Origin: Yoonia sp.
GTDB lineage: Bacteria; Pseudomonadota; Alphaproteobacteria; Rhodobacterales; Rhodobacteraceae
Assembly (NCBI RefSeq): GCF_018402175.1
Contig: NZ_JAGYJK010000011.1
Location: forward strand, 62,001-126,000
Direction of reading: 5' to 3'
DNA: 64,000 nt
Shown here one piece after another: positions 8,421-18,078 of this stretch. The position numbers and the translations under genes were made by a program. The stretch's first letter is position 1. The number at the start of each line of letters is the position of its first letter. The notes beneath the pieces were generated by a model. That model searched no databases. It was not told the origin of the DNA and worked only from the letters and a program-made list of their open reading frames with translations.

Positions 8421-10602
8421 ATGCTGGCTCGGTGGTCTGTTGGGTGGCGCATCAACAGCGGGTTTGTTGTGCTGGCGGTGCTGATCATCGGCCTGTCGGT
8501 GGCTGCCGTTCGGGCGGTAGATAACCTGCGCAGCAATATTGCCACCAGCGGCCAGATCGCAGCACAGCAAACCGCGGCCGACAGGGTAATCTGGCAGGTG
8601 CAAGCGGCCGAACGCGCCGCGCGGGCCTATGGCGCGGCCCCGAACGACACCATGGCGCAGGCCGTAGCCGACAGTCTTGCTGCGCTGCGCGCTGATCCCG
8701 CGCCGTCCGCGGCCTTTGCGCCCGGCACGGCGGCACGCACGGAAATCGACGCCGTACTGGCGCTGGCGCAGGACTATGGTACGACATTTACCCAGATCAG
8801 GGACCTGCGCGCCGCCGCCACCAGCTCCGGCATCGCCCTGCAGGACAAGGCGCAAGACATGCAGGACGCCCTGCGCAGCATCACCAACAGCGTCAACACC
8901 TCTGGCCGGCCGCCGCTGGTGCAGGCGGCCCAGACAGCGATGCAGAGTTTCGACACCGCCAAGCAGCATCTGGACAGCTATCTTGCCGCGCGCAACGGCG
9001 ATGACGGGCCCGCGGCGCGGGCCGCGCTGGATGGCTTTGACAGGGCAATGACGCCGCTGACGCAGGCGGGTGGCGGGGCCTATACCCAGACCCGGATCGC
9101 CCAGATTGCGGGCGCTGTCCCCGCGCTGATCGGGGACTTCGATCGCTATGCAGCCAGTATGACGCAGGCTGACAGGCTGGAAAACACCGTACTGGCCCCG
9201 CTGGGGCAGATGGTGCTGGACCGGCTCGATACACTGGTCCGCCAGATCGCGCAGACCGGACAGGCCCATGATGACGCCAGCGCCAGACTGCTGTCGGATA
9301 TGCGCAGGATCATCCCAATGATGGGTCTGGTCACTGCACTGCTGGCCCTGTTGGCCGGGTATCTGGCCACGCGCGGCATCACCCATGCGATCACTGCCTT
9401 TGTGGACACAACCGACAGGCTGGCGGCGGGCGACACCGCGACAGCCGTGACCGGCGGCGACGCAGACCATGCGCTGGGGCGGCTGGCGCGGGGTTTGGCC
9501 GCGATCCGCGCCGCACAGATCGCGCAGGCAAATGCGGCTGCGGCGCAACACGCACAGCAACGCGACCAAGAACAGGTGATCGACGCGCTGCAATCGCAAC
9601 TGGCCCGTGTGGCGGCGGGCGATCTGACCGCGCAGATCGATCAGCCCTTTGCCCCCGCCCATGACAGCCTGCGCCAGGATTTCAACAGGGCGACCGATGA
9701 CGCTGCGCGGGCTGGTCGGGCACATCGCCGGCCCGGCGGGGCTGATCGCTGCGCAAACCCGCCAGGCGACATCGGCCACCGCGGCCTTGTCACAGCGCAC
9801 CGAAAAGCAGGCGGCGGTGCTGGACCAGACCAGTACCGCGCTGGACCAGCTGACAGCAAGCCTGCAGGACGCCGCCGGTGATGCGCGCACAGTGGACAGC
9901 ACCCTCGCCGCCGCGCGCGCAAGGGCCAGCAACAACAGCGATGTCGTGGCGCAGGCCGTCGCCGCCATGGCCGAGATCGGCGAGTCGTCACAGCAGATGT
10001 CGCAGGTGATCGGCGTGATCGAGGATATCGCCTTTCAGACGAACCTGCTGGCGCTGAATGCCGGGGTCGAGGCCGCGCGCGCCGGTGACGAAGGACGCGG
10101 CTTTGCCGTGGTCGCCGCCGAAGTGCGCACCTTGGCCCAAAAATCGGCAGAGGCGGCCAAACAGATTACCGCCCTGATCGCGCGCAGCGGCAAACAGGTG
10201 GCGCGCGGATCGGCGCTGGTCGGCACCGCAGGCAGCGCGCTGTCGGACATCACCACGCAGGTCACCGATATCGCCGCCCTGACCACGCGCATCGCCGCCA
10301 GCACCCAAGATCAGGCCGCGGCCCTGTCGCGCATCACCACGGGCATCACCCAGCTGGATCAGGTGACCCAGCACAATGCGACCATGGTGCAGGATGCCCG
10401 CGCAGGCGGCGCGCGGCTGGATCAGGCGGCGGCAATGCTGACCGATCTGACCGGCCGCTTTACCACCGGCCACAGACCCGCCCCAGTGCTGAGCGAAACG
10501 GCAATCCAACCGCTCGAGGCGGCGATCGGGCGCACAAGTGCCACGCTCTTGCATCCGCCCTTTAAATCATCGCAGCGCAAGGCGCCGGTACCAGATGTTT
10601 AA
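8421..10602 (+). pseudogene. Methyl-accepting chemotaxis protein, interrupted by a one-base frameshift
   Basis: Two frames together encode a roughly 726-residue chemoreceptor. Part one has a first membrane helix (about residues 9-29), a long Ala/Gln-rich helical periplasmic sensor region, a second membrane helix (about 297-316, ALLALLAGYLATRG) and a HAMP region. At 9699 an extra G shifts the frame: dropping it gives [16 protein letters not shown], which aligns in length with the DFNxAVxxL element of receptors. The second frame carries the signalling hairpin [16 protein letters not shown], then [21 protein letters not shown]. There is no C-terminal CheR/CheB pentapeptide. No other che gene is nearby. 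It follows eda by 68 bases but probably has its own transcript. Confidence 0.85.
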
Positions 10603-10646
10603 CCGCTTGCCTTAGGTATCATGTTTAACCGCTTGCCTTAGGTATC
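10595..10646. repeat. 26-bp perfect tandem duplication at convergent gene ends
   Basis: The 26-base unit starting ATGTTTAACCGCTTGCC and ending TTAGGTATC occurs at 10595-10620 and again, identically, at 10621-10646. The first copy contains the stop codon of the chemoreceptor (TAA at 10600-10602) and the second contains the stop codon of the minus-strand gene. Each copy carries both stops. Confidence 0.9.
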
Positions 10647-10913
10647 GGCGCGCAACCGTGCATCGCGCCCGCCACGCCGGCGCGGCGGGGTTGCCGCTGG
10701 CAGGGCCAGTTGCAAGGTGCGGGTCATCGGGTGACCCGCTGGCGCATCCGCATGCCGCGTCAGCACCGCGCGCACCGCGGCCCCGACATCCTGCCCGTCC
10801 GGCAGGCCCAGCACCCAATCGAGAAAAATCGACCGACACTCGGCCTCGGTAATGCCGTCGATGCAATATGCTTCGCGGATCAGGGCCTTGGTGTCATGCA
10901 GATCACCCTTCAT
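10638..10913 (-). CDS. Conserved small protein of unknown function next to glnE
   Basis: A 91-residue protein whose start overlaps the glnE stop by 4 bases (ATGA), implying translational coupling. The sequence is acidic at the N-terminus (MKGDLHDTKALIREAYCIDG), has an Ile/Leu-rich middle (CRSIFLDWVLGLPDG) and an arginine-rich tail (PPRRRGGRDARLRADT). There is no membrane segment. The coupling and non-random composition support a real gene, and similar small genes are found beside glnE in related bacteria, as far as I recall. The function is unknown. Its last codons lie in a tandem duplication. Confidence 0.75.
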   Translation of the reverse strand: MKGDLHDTKALIREAYCIDGITEAECRSIFLDWVLGLPDGQDVGAAVRAVLTRHADAPAGHPMTRTLQLALPAATPPRRRGGRDARLRADT

Positions 10914-13669
10914 CCGGTTCCTTCCAGGCGGCGGGTGATGATGACATCCGCGGCCTTATGCAAACGGGTCATCTGCGCCAGCAGCGCGTCCAACCCTTGG
11001 GTGTCGGTTTCACGCAGGATCATCCGGCGCGCCCCTTCACCCAGATCATTCGGGTCAAGCCCGCCCCCTGTCAAGAGCCTGACGGCCGCCTGCAGTTTCC
11101 ATAACAGCTGTGCGGCATCACGCAGGGCCTGCGCATCGGCCGCATCCAGCCAGCCCGCGGCAACACCGGCGTGCAATTGCGCATCCACATCACGCGCAGG
11201 ACTGCCCGCGATCAGCGCCGCGGTCTGCGCGCATAATTCGATATCCTGCAACCGGCCCGGCCCGGTCTTGGCATCCCAAGCCTCGCCCGGGCCCTTGGCC
11301 TGCGCCAGCCGCGCGCGCATTTCGGCCACATCGGCGACCACCGTCGCCCCCTGCCCTTTGCGCACCAACAGATCGCGGCGAAACGCCTCGATCGCGGCGC
11401 AAAGCCCGGCATCACCCGTGATCGGGCGCGCGCGGGTCAGCGCCAGATGTTCCCAAGTCCAGGCGTCCTTATTCTGGTAGTCAACAAAAGCATCCAAAGA
11501 TGTGGCCACCGGCCCCTGCCGCCCCGAGGGGCGCAGCCGCATATCCACCTCGTATAGCCGCCCGGCCGCCATCGGCACGGCCAGCGCGGTGATCAGGGCC
11601 TGCGTCAGCCGCGCGAAATAGGCCCGCGTCGCCAAAGGACGCGGCCCGTCAGAGGTTTCAACCCCCGCAGGGTCATAGATCACGATCAGGTCAAGATCGG
11701 ACCCCGCGTTCAGCCGCGCCGCGCCCAGCGATCCCATCGCCACAACCGCCCCGCCCCGCCCCGGCGGGGCACCGTGTTTGCGCGCGAATTCTGCCACGAT
11801 CACCGGCCAGAGCGCGGCAATCACCGCCTCGGCCAGATCGGCATATTGCGCGCCGCTGCCGACAGCGTCGATCAGCCCGCGCAGATGATGCACCCCGATA
11901 CGGAAATGCCATTCGCGCGCCCAGGTGCGCGCCGCGATCAGCTGGCTTTCGTAATCGGGATGGGTGGCCAGCACCGCGCCCAATTGATCGCGCAGCGCGG
12001 CCATGCCGGGCCATGGGTCAAAGAAGGCGCCGCCGATCACCGCATCCAGCACCGCGGCATTGCGCGACAGATACTGCGCCAGCGCGGGTGCCGTTGCCGC
12101 GATATCCACGATCAGCCGAGTCAGTTGCGGATTGGCCTCGAACAGCGAAAACAATTGCACACCGGCAGGCAGCCCCGCCAGAAAACCGTCAAATTGCGCC
12201 AGTGCTTCGTCCGGGCGCGCGGCCTCTTGCAGGCTGGCCATGATCTGGGGGATCAGCCGGTCGAAAATCTCGGTCGCGCGGGGGGATCGCAGTGCGGGAT
12301 ACCCTTGCCAGCGCGCCACAAACTCCTGCCCCCAAGTGATCTGGGGTTTCGGTTTGGCATCGGGGGCAAAGAACCCTTCGGTCAGGTCATGCACATCGGC
12401 AAGGCGGCGGGTCAGGTCGTGGCGCAATTCCGCGACATCGCGCCCCATGAAGGCGGCCAGCCGGTCGAACCCCGCCGCATCCTGCGGCAGATGATGGGTC
12501 TGCGCATCGGCGAACATCTGCACGCGGTGTTCAACCTCGCGGTGGTGGCGGTAATGATCCAGCAATGTATCGGCCACATCCGCCCCGATCCAGCCCGCCC
12601 CCGCCAGCGCATGCAAGCCTTCGCCCGTGCCGCGCAGACGCAGCGCCGGATCGCGCCCGCCGGCGATCAACTGGCGGGTCTGGGTGAAAAATTCAATCTC
12701 GCGGATGCCGCCGCGCCCCAGTTTCATGTCATGCCCTGCCAGCGTGACCGGCCCGCCCAGCCCCTTGTGATCGCGGATTTTCAGCCGCATGTCATGGGCA
12801 TCCTGTATCGCCGCGAAATCCAGATGCTTGCGCCAGACAAAAGGGCGCAGGGTTTGCAGGAACCGCGCGCCCGCCGCCTGATCACCGGCACAGACCCGCG
12901 CCTTGATATAGGCCGCGCGTTCCCATGTCCGGCCCACGCTTTCGTAATACCTTTCCGCCGCGTCCATCGACAGACAGACCGGCATGACCGACGCATCCGG
13001 GCGCAGCCGCAGATCGGTGCGGAACACATAACCGCCGTCTTTGACCTCGGACAGGATCGCGGTCATCCGGCGGGTCACGCGGATAAAGGCGGTGCGCGCC
13101 TCGAACACGTCTTCGGGGGCGAAACGGCTGTCGTCGAACAAACAGATCAGGTCGATGTCAGAGGAATAATTCAGCTCATGCGCGCCCATCTTGCCCATCG
13201 CCAGTACCACCATGCCTGCGGCGTCCTGCGGCGGGCCATCGGGCAGTTTGCCGCGCGCAACCTCGGCCGCGACCAGCCGCGTGATGCAGGCCGCAACAGC
13301 AGCATCGGCAAAGCGCGTCAGCGTGCCGGTCACCGTTTCCAGCGGCCAGACACCGCCCAGATCGGCCAGTGCCGCGACCAGCGCGATCCGCCGTTTCATC
13401 TGCCGCAGATGGATTGGCAACGCGTCCAGCGTGACGGTTTCAAGCTGGGCCAGCAGGCTGTCCACCGCGCCTTCGGGATCATCCAGCGCGGCGGGCAGCC
13501 AGTCTTTTTCCTGCCGCATCAGCCCTGCAAGATAGGGGCTGCATCCGGCAGTCCCCGCCAGCAGCGCGCCGATATCCGGCGCAAAGCCCGGCAATTGCGT
13601 CAGCACATCCGCGCCAAGCGCAGCGTCATAGGGGCGGGGGCAGCGGGTGATGCGTCTGGCAATGCTCAT
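10910..13669 (-). CDS. glnE: Bifunctional glutamine synthetase adenylyltransferase/deadenylase
   Basis: A 919-residue GlnE. Two nucleotidyltransferase domains are visible. The N-terminal one carries NYSSDIDLICLFDDSRF (about residues 168-184) and is the deadenylylating half; the C-terminal one carries LNAGSDLDLIVIYDPAG (about 655-671) and is the adenylylating half. GlnE adds or removes AMP on glutamine synthetase under control of PII, and a PII gene (glnB) lies at 63.7 kb. I chose the Met at 13669 (MSIARRITRCPRPYDA) over one 25 codons upstream because the upstream stretch is low-complexity and overlaps the divergent promoter region. The downstream 91-residue gene is coupled by a 4-base overlap. 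Confidence 0.93.
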   Translation of the reverse strand: MSIARRITRCPRPYDAALGADVLTQLPGFAPDIGALLAGTAGCSPYLAGLMRQEKDWLPAALDDPEGAVDSLLAQLETVTLDALPIHLRQMKRRIALVAALADLGGVWPLETVTGTLTRFADAAVAACITRLVAAEVARGKLPDGPPQDAAGMVVLAMGKMGAHELNYSSDIDLICLFDDSRFAPEDVFEARTAFIRVTRRMTAILSEVKDGGYVFRTDLRLRPDASVMPVCLSMDAAERYYESVGRTWERAAYIKARVCAGDQAAGARFLQTLRPFVWRKHLDFAAIQDAHDMRLKIRDHKGLGGPVTLAGHDMKLGRGGIREIEFFTQTRQLIAGGRDPALRLRGTGEGLHALAGAGWIGADVADTLLDHYRHHREVEHRVQMFADAQTHHLPQDAAGFDRLAAFMGRDVAELRHDLTRRLADVHDLTEGFFAPDAKPKPQITWGQEFVARWQGYPALRSPRATEIFDRLIPQIMASLQEAARPDEALAQFDGFLAGLPAGVQLFSLFEANPQLTRLIVDIAATAPALAQYLSRNAAVLDAVIGGAFFDPWPGMAALRDQLGAVLATHPDYESQLIAARTWAREWHFRIGVHHLRGLIDAVGSGAQYADLAEAVIAALWPVIVAEFARKHGAPPGRGGAVVAMGSLGAARLNAGSDLDLIVIYDPAGVETSDGPRPLATRAYFARLTQALITALAVPMAAGRLYEVDMRLRPSGRQGPVATSLDAFVDYQNKDAWTWEHLALTRARPITGDAGLCAAIEAFRRDLLVRKGQGATVVADVAEMRARLAQAKGPGEAWDAKTGPGRLQDIELCAQTAALIAGSPARDVDAQLHAGVAAGWLDAADAQALRDAAQLLWKLQAAVRLLTGGGLDPNDLGEGARRMILRETDTQGLDALLAQMTRLHKAADVIITRRLEGTG

Positions 13670-13749
13670 GCCCCGCACATTGGGTGCAAGCGGGGGGCTG
13701 GTCAATCGCCAACACCCCGCTAAGCTGCGCGAAAAAGGGAGCATGACAG

Positions 13750-14220
13750 ATGAGCAAAAGCCTGACCCGCGTCATCCGCGCGCTGGCCGACCACGGGGTG
13801 CAGATCACCCCGCTGGAAATGGGCGACCAAACCCGCACAGCACAACAGGCCGCCGATGCCGCAGGCTGCGCGCTGGACCAGATCGCCAAATCGGTGATTT
13901 TCGCAGGCCAGACCAGCGGGCGCGCGATCCTGTTCATCACCGCGGGCGGCAATCAGGTGGATGCAGGCAAGGCCAGCACCGCCGCGGGCGAGCCTTTGGC
14001 CAAGGCCGATGCCGGCTTGATCCGCGTGCAGACCGGTTTTGCCATCGGCGGTGTCGCCCCCATCGGGCATCTGTCGCCGGTGCGCGCCTTTTTCGATGCG
14101 CGCCTTCTGGATTTCGCGCAAATCTGGGCCGCAGCAGGCACGCCACGGCATATATTCCCCATCGCGCCGCAGCAATTATTGCAAATTTCTGGCGCGCAGG
14201 TCGCTGATTTCATTGCCTGA
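13750..14220 (+). CDS. YbaK/EbsC family aminoacyl-tRNA deacylase
   Basis: A 156-residue single-domain protein of the YbaK/ProX family, which hydrolyses misacylated tRNA (usually Ala- or Cys-tRNA-Pro). The family lysine lies in DQIAKSVIFAG (about residue 39). Further blocks are LFITAGGNQVDAGKA and GFAIGGVAPIGHL, the G-G-x-x-P-x-G-H motif characteristic of the family near residues 99-107. It is divergent from glnE with an 80-base spacer and stands alone. The amino-acid specificity cannot be told from sequence. Confidence 0.88.
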   Translation: MSKSLTRVIRALADHGVQITPLEMGDQTRTAQQAADAAGCALDQIAKSVIFAGQTSGRAILFITAGGNQVDAGKASTAAGEPLAKADAGLIRVQTGFAIGGVAPIGHLSPVRAFFDARLLDFAQIWAAAGTPRHIFPIAPQQLLQISGAQVADFIA

Positions 14221-14286
14221 TTCACCGTTATGTAAAAAACCTTCACATCACCTCTTGCAAAAGGCGGGCGGCTTTCCGATATCCGT

Positions 14287-14307
14287 GATGTGAAACGCAT
14301 TCACATC
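14287..14307. promoter_or_regulatory. 21-bp perfect inverted repeat upstream of the DUF2852 gene
   Basis: GATGTGAA and TTCACATC are perfect 8-base arms separated by 5 bases. A third copy of TTCACATC lies at 14242-14249. The palindrome ends 24 bases before the start codon at 14332. The arrangement resembles a dimeric regulator site, with a spare half-site upstream. The regulator is not known. Confidence 0.6.
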
Positions 14308-14331
14308 AACCCTGCTGCCTTGAAGGAGAGC

Positions 14332-14760
14332 ATGATGACCACGAACACGGCCCAGACTTACGACACCAGCCCCGGTTTTCTTGCCCGGACCGAGGCTTGG
14401 CTTGATGCGCGCGGCAAAGGCGCCTGGATCGCCGCGATGGTGCTGGGCTTTATCGTGTTCTGGCCCGTGGGTCTGGCACTTTTGGCCTATATGATCTGGG
14501 GCAAGCAGATGTTTGCCGGATCCTGCCGCAAGACTGGCAAGTCGTCCATCACCATGACTAAATCCAGCGGCAATGCGGCTTTTGACGCCTACCGCGACGA
14601 AACCATCCGCCGTCTGGAAGACGAACAGCACAAGTTCGAAGCCTTTCTCAAGCGGCTGCGCGATGCCAAGGACAAGGCCGAGTTTGATGCTTTCATGGAT
14701 GAACGCGAACGCAAGGCCGCGGCAAAATCTGGCATGACCCCCGACACGCCACAGGTCTGA
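14332..14760 (+). CDS. DUF2852 family membrane protein
   Basis: A 142-residue protein of the DUF2852 type known from alphaproteobacteria. An N-terminal soluble stretch is followed by one membrane helix (about residues 33-53, AAMVLGFIVFWPVGLALLAYMIWG). A charged helical C-terminal half follows, with FDAYRDETIRRLEDEQHKFEAFLKRLRDAKDKAEFDAFMDE, likely a coiled coil. The start ATG (a second ATG follows at once) is preceded by AAGGAGA at 14322. The gene is preceded by a 21-base inverted repeat and stands alone. Function unknown; the layout suggests a membrane-anchored scaffold or regulator. Confidence 0.85.
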   Translation: MMTTNTAQTYDTSPGFLARTEAWLDARGKGAWIAAMVLGFIVFWPVGLALLAYMIWGKQMFAGSCRKTGKSSITMTKSSGNAAFDAYRDETIRRLEDEQHKFEAFLKRLRDAKDKAEFDAFMDERERKAAAKSGMTPDTPQV

Positions 14761-14896
14761 CACAGGCCAATTCCCCCGAACGGCCCGCCATGGCGGGTCG
14801 TTTTGGTGAGAGGCGCGCATTAAGACAGCTTGTGACACGGGGCTTGGCGCGCGGGCGCGGGGTTGTTAAGCTTCGTGAAACCATACGGGTTCATTC

Positions 14897-15703
14897 ATGC
14901 GCCACACCCTTCCGATCGCCCCGCAGTTCTATGTGACCGCGCCCCAGCCTTGCCCCTATCTTGCGGGCCGGATGGAACGAAAGCTGTTCACAGCCCTGCA
15001 AGGCGACAACGCGCCGAAATTGAACGATTCGCTGTCAAAACAGGGGTTCCGGCGGTCGCAAAACGTGCTGTACCGGCCGTCCTGCGCGGAATGTTCGGCC
15101 TGTATGTCGGCACGCATCAATGTGGCGGCGTTCACACCGTCCCGCAGCCAGCGCCGTGTCATGGCGCGCGCGCATCACCTGCACCGCCGCGCGACATCGC
15201 CCTGGGCGACCGAGGAACAATATGACCTGTTCCGCGCCTATCTGGACAGCCGCCATGCCACCGGCGGGATGGCCGATATGGATATGTTCGAATTCGCCGC
15301 CATGATCGAGGAAACGCCGATCCGGTCGCGCGTGATCGAATATACCGATGCGGGGGTTCTGCAGGCGGTCTGTCTGACCGACATTCTTGATGACGGGCTG
15401 TCGCTGGTCTATTCCTTCTTTGATCCCGCGCTCGAACGCTTGTCGCTGGGCACCCATGTCATCCTTGACCATGTCCGGATCGCGCAGGAAATGGACCTGC
15501 CTTATGTCTATCTAGGCTATTGGGTGCCGGGCAGCCCCAAGATGGGCTATAAGGCGAAATTCGCCGGGCTTGAGGTGTTTCGCCACGGCACATGGTCACC
15601 GCTGACCGCGCCCGACAGTTTCGACACGGCGCTGCATCCTTTGTCCTCCGAACCCATCGCCGAACAGGTCGCCAAGATCAACCTGCCCGACGGGCGCAGC
15701 TAG
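14897..15703 (+). CDS. bpt: Aspartate/glutamate leucyltransferase (arginyltransferase family)
   Basis: A 268-residue Bpt-type aminoacyl-tRNA-protein transferase. It attaches leucine from Leu-tRNA to N-terminal Asp or Glu of proteins, making them N-end rule substrates for ClpS/ClpAP. Signatures are the cysteine-rich N-terminal block [16 protein letters not shown] (about residues 57-72), the FRRSQN segment, and the C-terminal [16 protein letters not shown] (about 215-230). The length fits bacterial members. It stands alone, convergent with the TRAP genes. Confidence 0.92.
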   Translation: MRHTLPIAPQFYVTAPQPCPYLAGRMERKLFTALQGDNAPKLNDSLSKQGFRRSQNVLYRPSCAECSACMSARINVAAFTPSRSQRRVMARAHHLHRRATSPWATEEQYDLFRAYLDSRHATGGMADMDMFEFAAMIEETPIRSRVIEYTDAGVLQAVCLTDILDDGLSLVYSFFDPALERLSLGTHVILDHVRIAQEMDLPYVYLGYWVPGSPKMGYKAKFAGLEVFRHGTWSPLTAPDSFDTALHPLSSEPIAEQVAKINLPDGRS

Positions 15704-15708
15704 GCCGC

Positions 15709-18063
15709 TCAGCCCAAAAGGTTGGGCAGGATCGTCACAACCCATGGGAAGAAGGTAAGGATCAGCAGCGCGCCGATCTGGATGCCGATGAACGGCAGCA
15801 CCCCGCGATAGATCTGGCCCGTCGTGATCGACTTTGGCGCCACACCGCGCAGATAGAACAGCGCAAACCCGAATGGCGGCGTCAGGAACGAGGTTTGCAG
15901 GTTCACCGCGATCATGATCGTCACCCATTTGGGATCAAACGTGCCGCCATAGATCACCGGCCCCACAATCGGGATCACGATGTAGATGATCTCCAGAAAA
16001 TCCAGCACGAACCCAAGGATGAACAGCACGAGCATGACCAGCAAGAACACCTGCCATTCATTGTCGAACGACCGCAGAAATTGCTGGATATAATGTTCCC
16101 CCCCGAACGAGATCAGCACAAGATTCAACAATTGCGACCCGATCAGGATGGCAAAGACCATCGCCGTCACCTTGGCGGTTTCGCGCACGACAGGCGCCAG
16201 AACGCCGCCCGCCAGCAGCACCCAGCAAGCCCACAAAAGCCCGAACATCGCGTAAAGGAACGCGCCGAACGCCACCAGAAAGGCAATCCTGTCTTCCAGT
16301 GGGACCACTTCGCGGCCCATGCGCATGTCGAAATTATACCCCACCAGCAGCATCACGATGATCGCCCCGGCCGTCAGCAGCACGATGCGCGGTGACAGGT
16401 CTTGATCCTTGCGCTTGCGGTAGGCCGCCAGCAGGATCGCCCCGCCTGCGCCCAAGGCTGCGGCTGGTGTCGGGTTGGTGATGCCCCCGATGATCGACCC
16501 CAGCACCGCCACGATCAGCACCAAAGGCGGAAAAATCACCCGCAGGATATCGTTCTGCCCCATGTACCCAAAGGCGACCCGCAGCCCCTGATAGGCCACC
16601 AGCAGCGGCAGCGCGATCAGCAAAACCGTCCCCCCCGGCGTCGTCAGCGGCGAGACCAGCAGCACATCAACCAGCAGTAACAGCCCGATCCCCCCTGCCC
16701 CGATCAGCAATGGCCGGTGGTCGGCCAGCGGCGCCACGCCGCGCGCCACGGCCAGCATCAGCCCCATGATCACGGCGGCAACGGCAATGCCGGTCCCGAT
16801 GGGCGGCGCGTCCACCGCGCGCTGCGCGACCCTCTCGGCGCGTTCCTCGGGCGAAAGTTGCCGTGCCTGTGTCACGCCACCGGCGGCGTCAATCTGGGCC
16901 TGTTCGGCAAGGGCACTGTCCCACGCCTCTTGGCCATGCAGCGCGATCATGCTGTCGGCGCAGGCGGGGCTGACGCGGGTGCGCAATGATGCCGATTGGC
17001 CTGCATCGGTGAAACTGCCCACCAGCACCGACTGGCTGCCCACAACGCCTGCCCCGTTCAGCCCGATCACCAGCCCGATGATCCCGACAGGCACCGCCAG
17101 CAACCATGTCAGTTTATCATTGCGGCTGCCGGTCTTGGTGCCGGTGCCTGCGCTGAATTGCACGGCGGGGGCCTTGGTCGGGTTCAGCAGGGCAAAGACA
17201 AAGGCATAAAGCGCGTAAAGCACCGCCAGCATGATCCCGGGCAGCAAGGCCGCCTGAAACAACGCGCCCACCGACACCACCGCAGGCTTGCCCAGATAGG
17301 TCAGCGCATCATTGCACCCCGCCAATTGCGCGCGCTGTTCTTGTGCCGTGGCGTATAGATCGCCGGCCAAGGTGCCCAAGAGCACGATCACGATCGAGGG
17401 TGGAATGATCTGCCCCAAGGTGCCGGACGCCGCGATCACCCCCGTGGCCAGTTGCGGCGAATAGCCGTTTTTCAACATCGTCGGCAGCGCCAGCAGGCCC
17501 ATCGTCACGACCGTCGCGCCCACGATCCCCGTCGATGCCGCCAGAAACGCACCCACGATCACGATGGATACGGCAAGCCCCCCCGGCAACGGGCCGAACA
17601 CCCGCGCCATCGTGGTCAGCAATTCATCCGCGATGCGCGACCGTTCCAGCACGATGCCCATCATCACAAACATCAGCACCGCCAGCAGAATCTCGATGGA
17701 ATTGCCCGCGAGCACCTTTTCGTTGATCCGGTTGACCATGAACCCGATATTGCGGTCGAGCGCCGTTTCCCAGCCCTGCGGGAACAATGGCGCCTCATAC
17801 CGGGGCAGATCAGGATAGCGGAACACCGAAATCGTATCCGGGCGCACGCCCTCGGCGATCAGCGCGCGATAGGCGTCGGACCGCATATCGACACCGGCAT
17901 GGACCAGCAGACCGGACGAATCCAGCGCGGCAATGATCGCAAAGGACATCACCGCCGCCCCGCTGATTGCAAAGGCTACGGGAAATCCCGACAGGATTCC
18001 CGCAAACAGCGTCAGGAACAGGATGATGATGCCGATCTCGATGCCGTCTAAGCCGAAAAGCAT
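15709..18063 (-). CDS. TRAP transporter large permease subunit (DctM-like), long form
   Basis: A 784-residue multi-pass membrane protein of the DctM family, the sodium-driven transport subunit of a tripartite ATP-independent periplasmic transporter. Family blocks include VLMFVMMGIVLERSRIADELL, STGIVGATVVTMGLLALP, GTLGQIIPPSIVIVLLG and, at the C-terminus, NLQTSFLTPPFGFALFYLRGVAP. It is far longer than common DctM (about 430 residues). One hydrophilic insertion follows the first helices (about residues 50-110) and a long middle insertion follows the GIML segment. It is last in the order dctP-dctQ-dctM. The large insertions point to a subfamily; the substrate is unknown. Confidence 0.88.
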   Translation of the reverse strand: MLFGLDGIEIGIIILFLTLFAGILSGFPVAFAISGAAVMSFAIIAALDSSGLLVHAGVDMRSDAYRALIAEGVRPDTISVFRYPDLPRYEAPLFPQGWETALDRNIGFMVNRINEKVLAGNSIEILLAVLMFVMMGIVLERSRIADELLTTMARVFGPLPGGLAVSIVIVGAFLAASTGIVGATVVTMGLLALPTMLKNGYSPQLATGVIAASGTLGQIIPPSIVIVLLGTLAGDLYATAQEQRAQLAGCNDALTYLGKPAVVSVGALFQAALLPGIMLAVLYALYAFVFALLNPTKAPAVQFSAGTGTKTGSRNDKLTWLLAVPVGIIGLVIGLNGAGVVGSQSVLVGSFTDAGQSASLRTRVSPACADSMIALHGQEAWDSALAEQAQIDAAGGVTQARQLSPEERAERVAQRAVDAPPIGTGIAVAAVIMGLMLAVARGVAPLADHRPLLIGAGGIGLLLLVDVLLVSPLTTPGGTVLLIALPLLVAYQGLRVAFGYMGQNDILRVIFPPLVLIVAVLGSIIGGITNPTPAAALGAGGAILLAAYRKRKDQDLSPRIVLLTAGAIIVMLLVGYNFDMRMGREVVPLEDRIAFLVAFGAFLYAMFGLLWACWVLLAGGVLAPVVRETAKVTAMVFAILIGSQLLNLVLISFGGEHYIQQFLRSFDNEWQVFLLVMLVLFILGFVLDFLEIIYIVIPIVGPVIYGGTFDPKWVTIMIAVNLQTSFLTPPFGFALFYLRGVAPKSITTGQIYRGVLPFIGIQIGALLILTFFPWVVTILPNLLG

Positions 18064-18078
18064 GATAAATCCGTTCTG

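Noticed and set aside
11774..13723. A 649-codon open frame on the plus strand
   Set aside because: It is a shadow of glnE on the other strand, with no ribosome site or domain.
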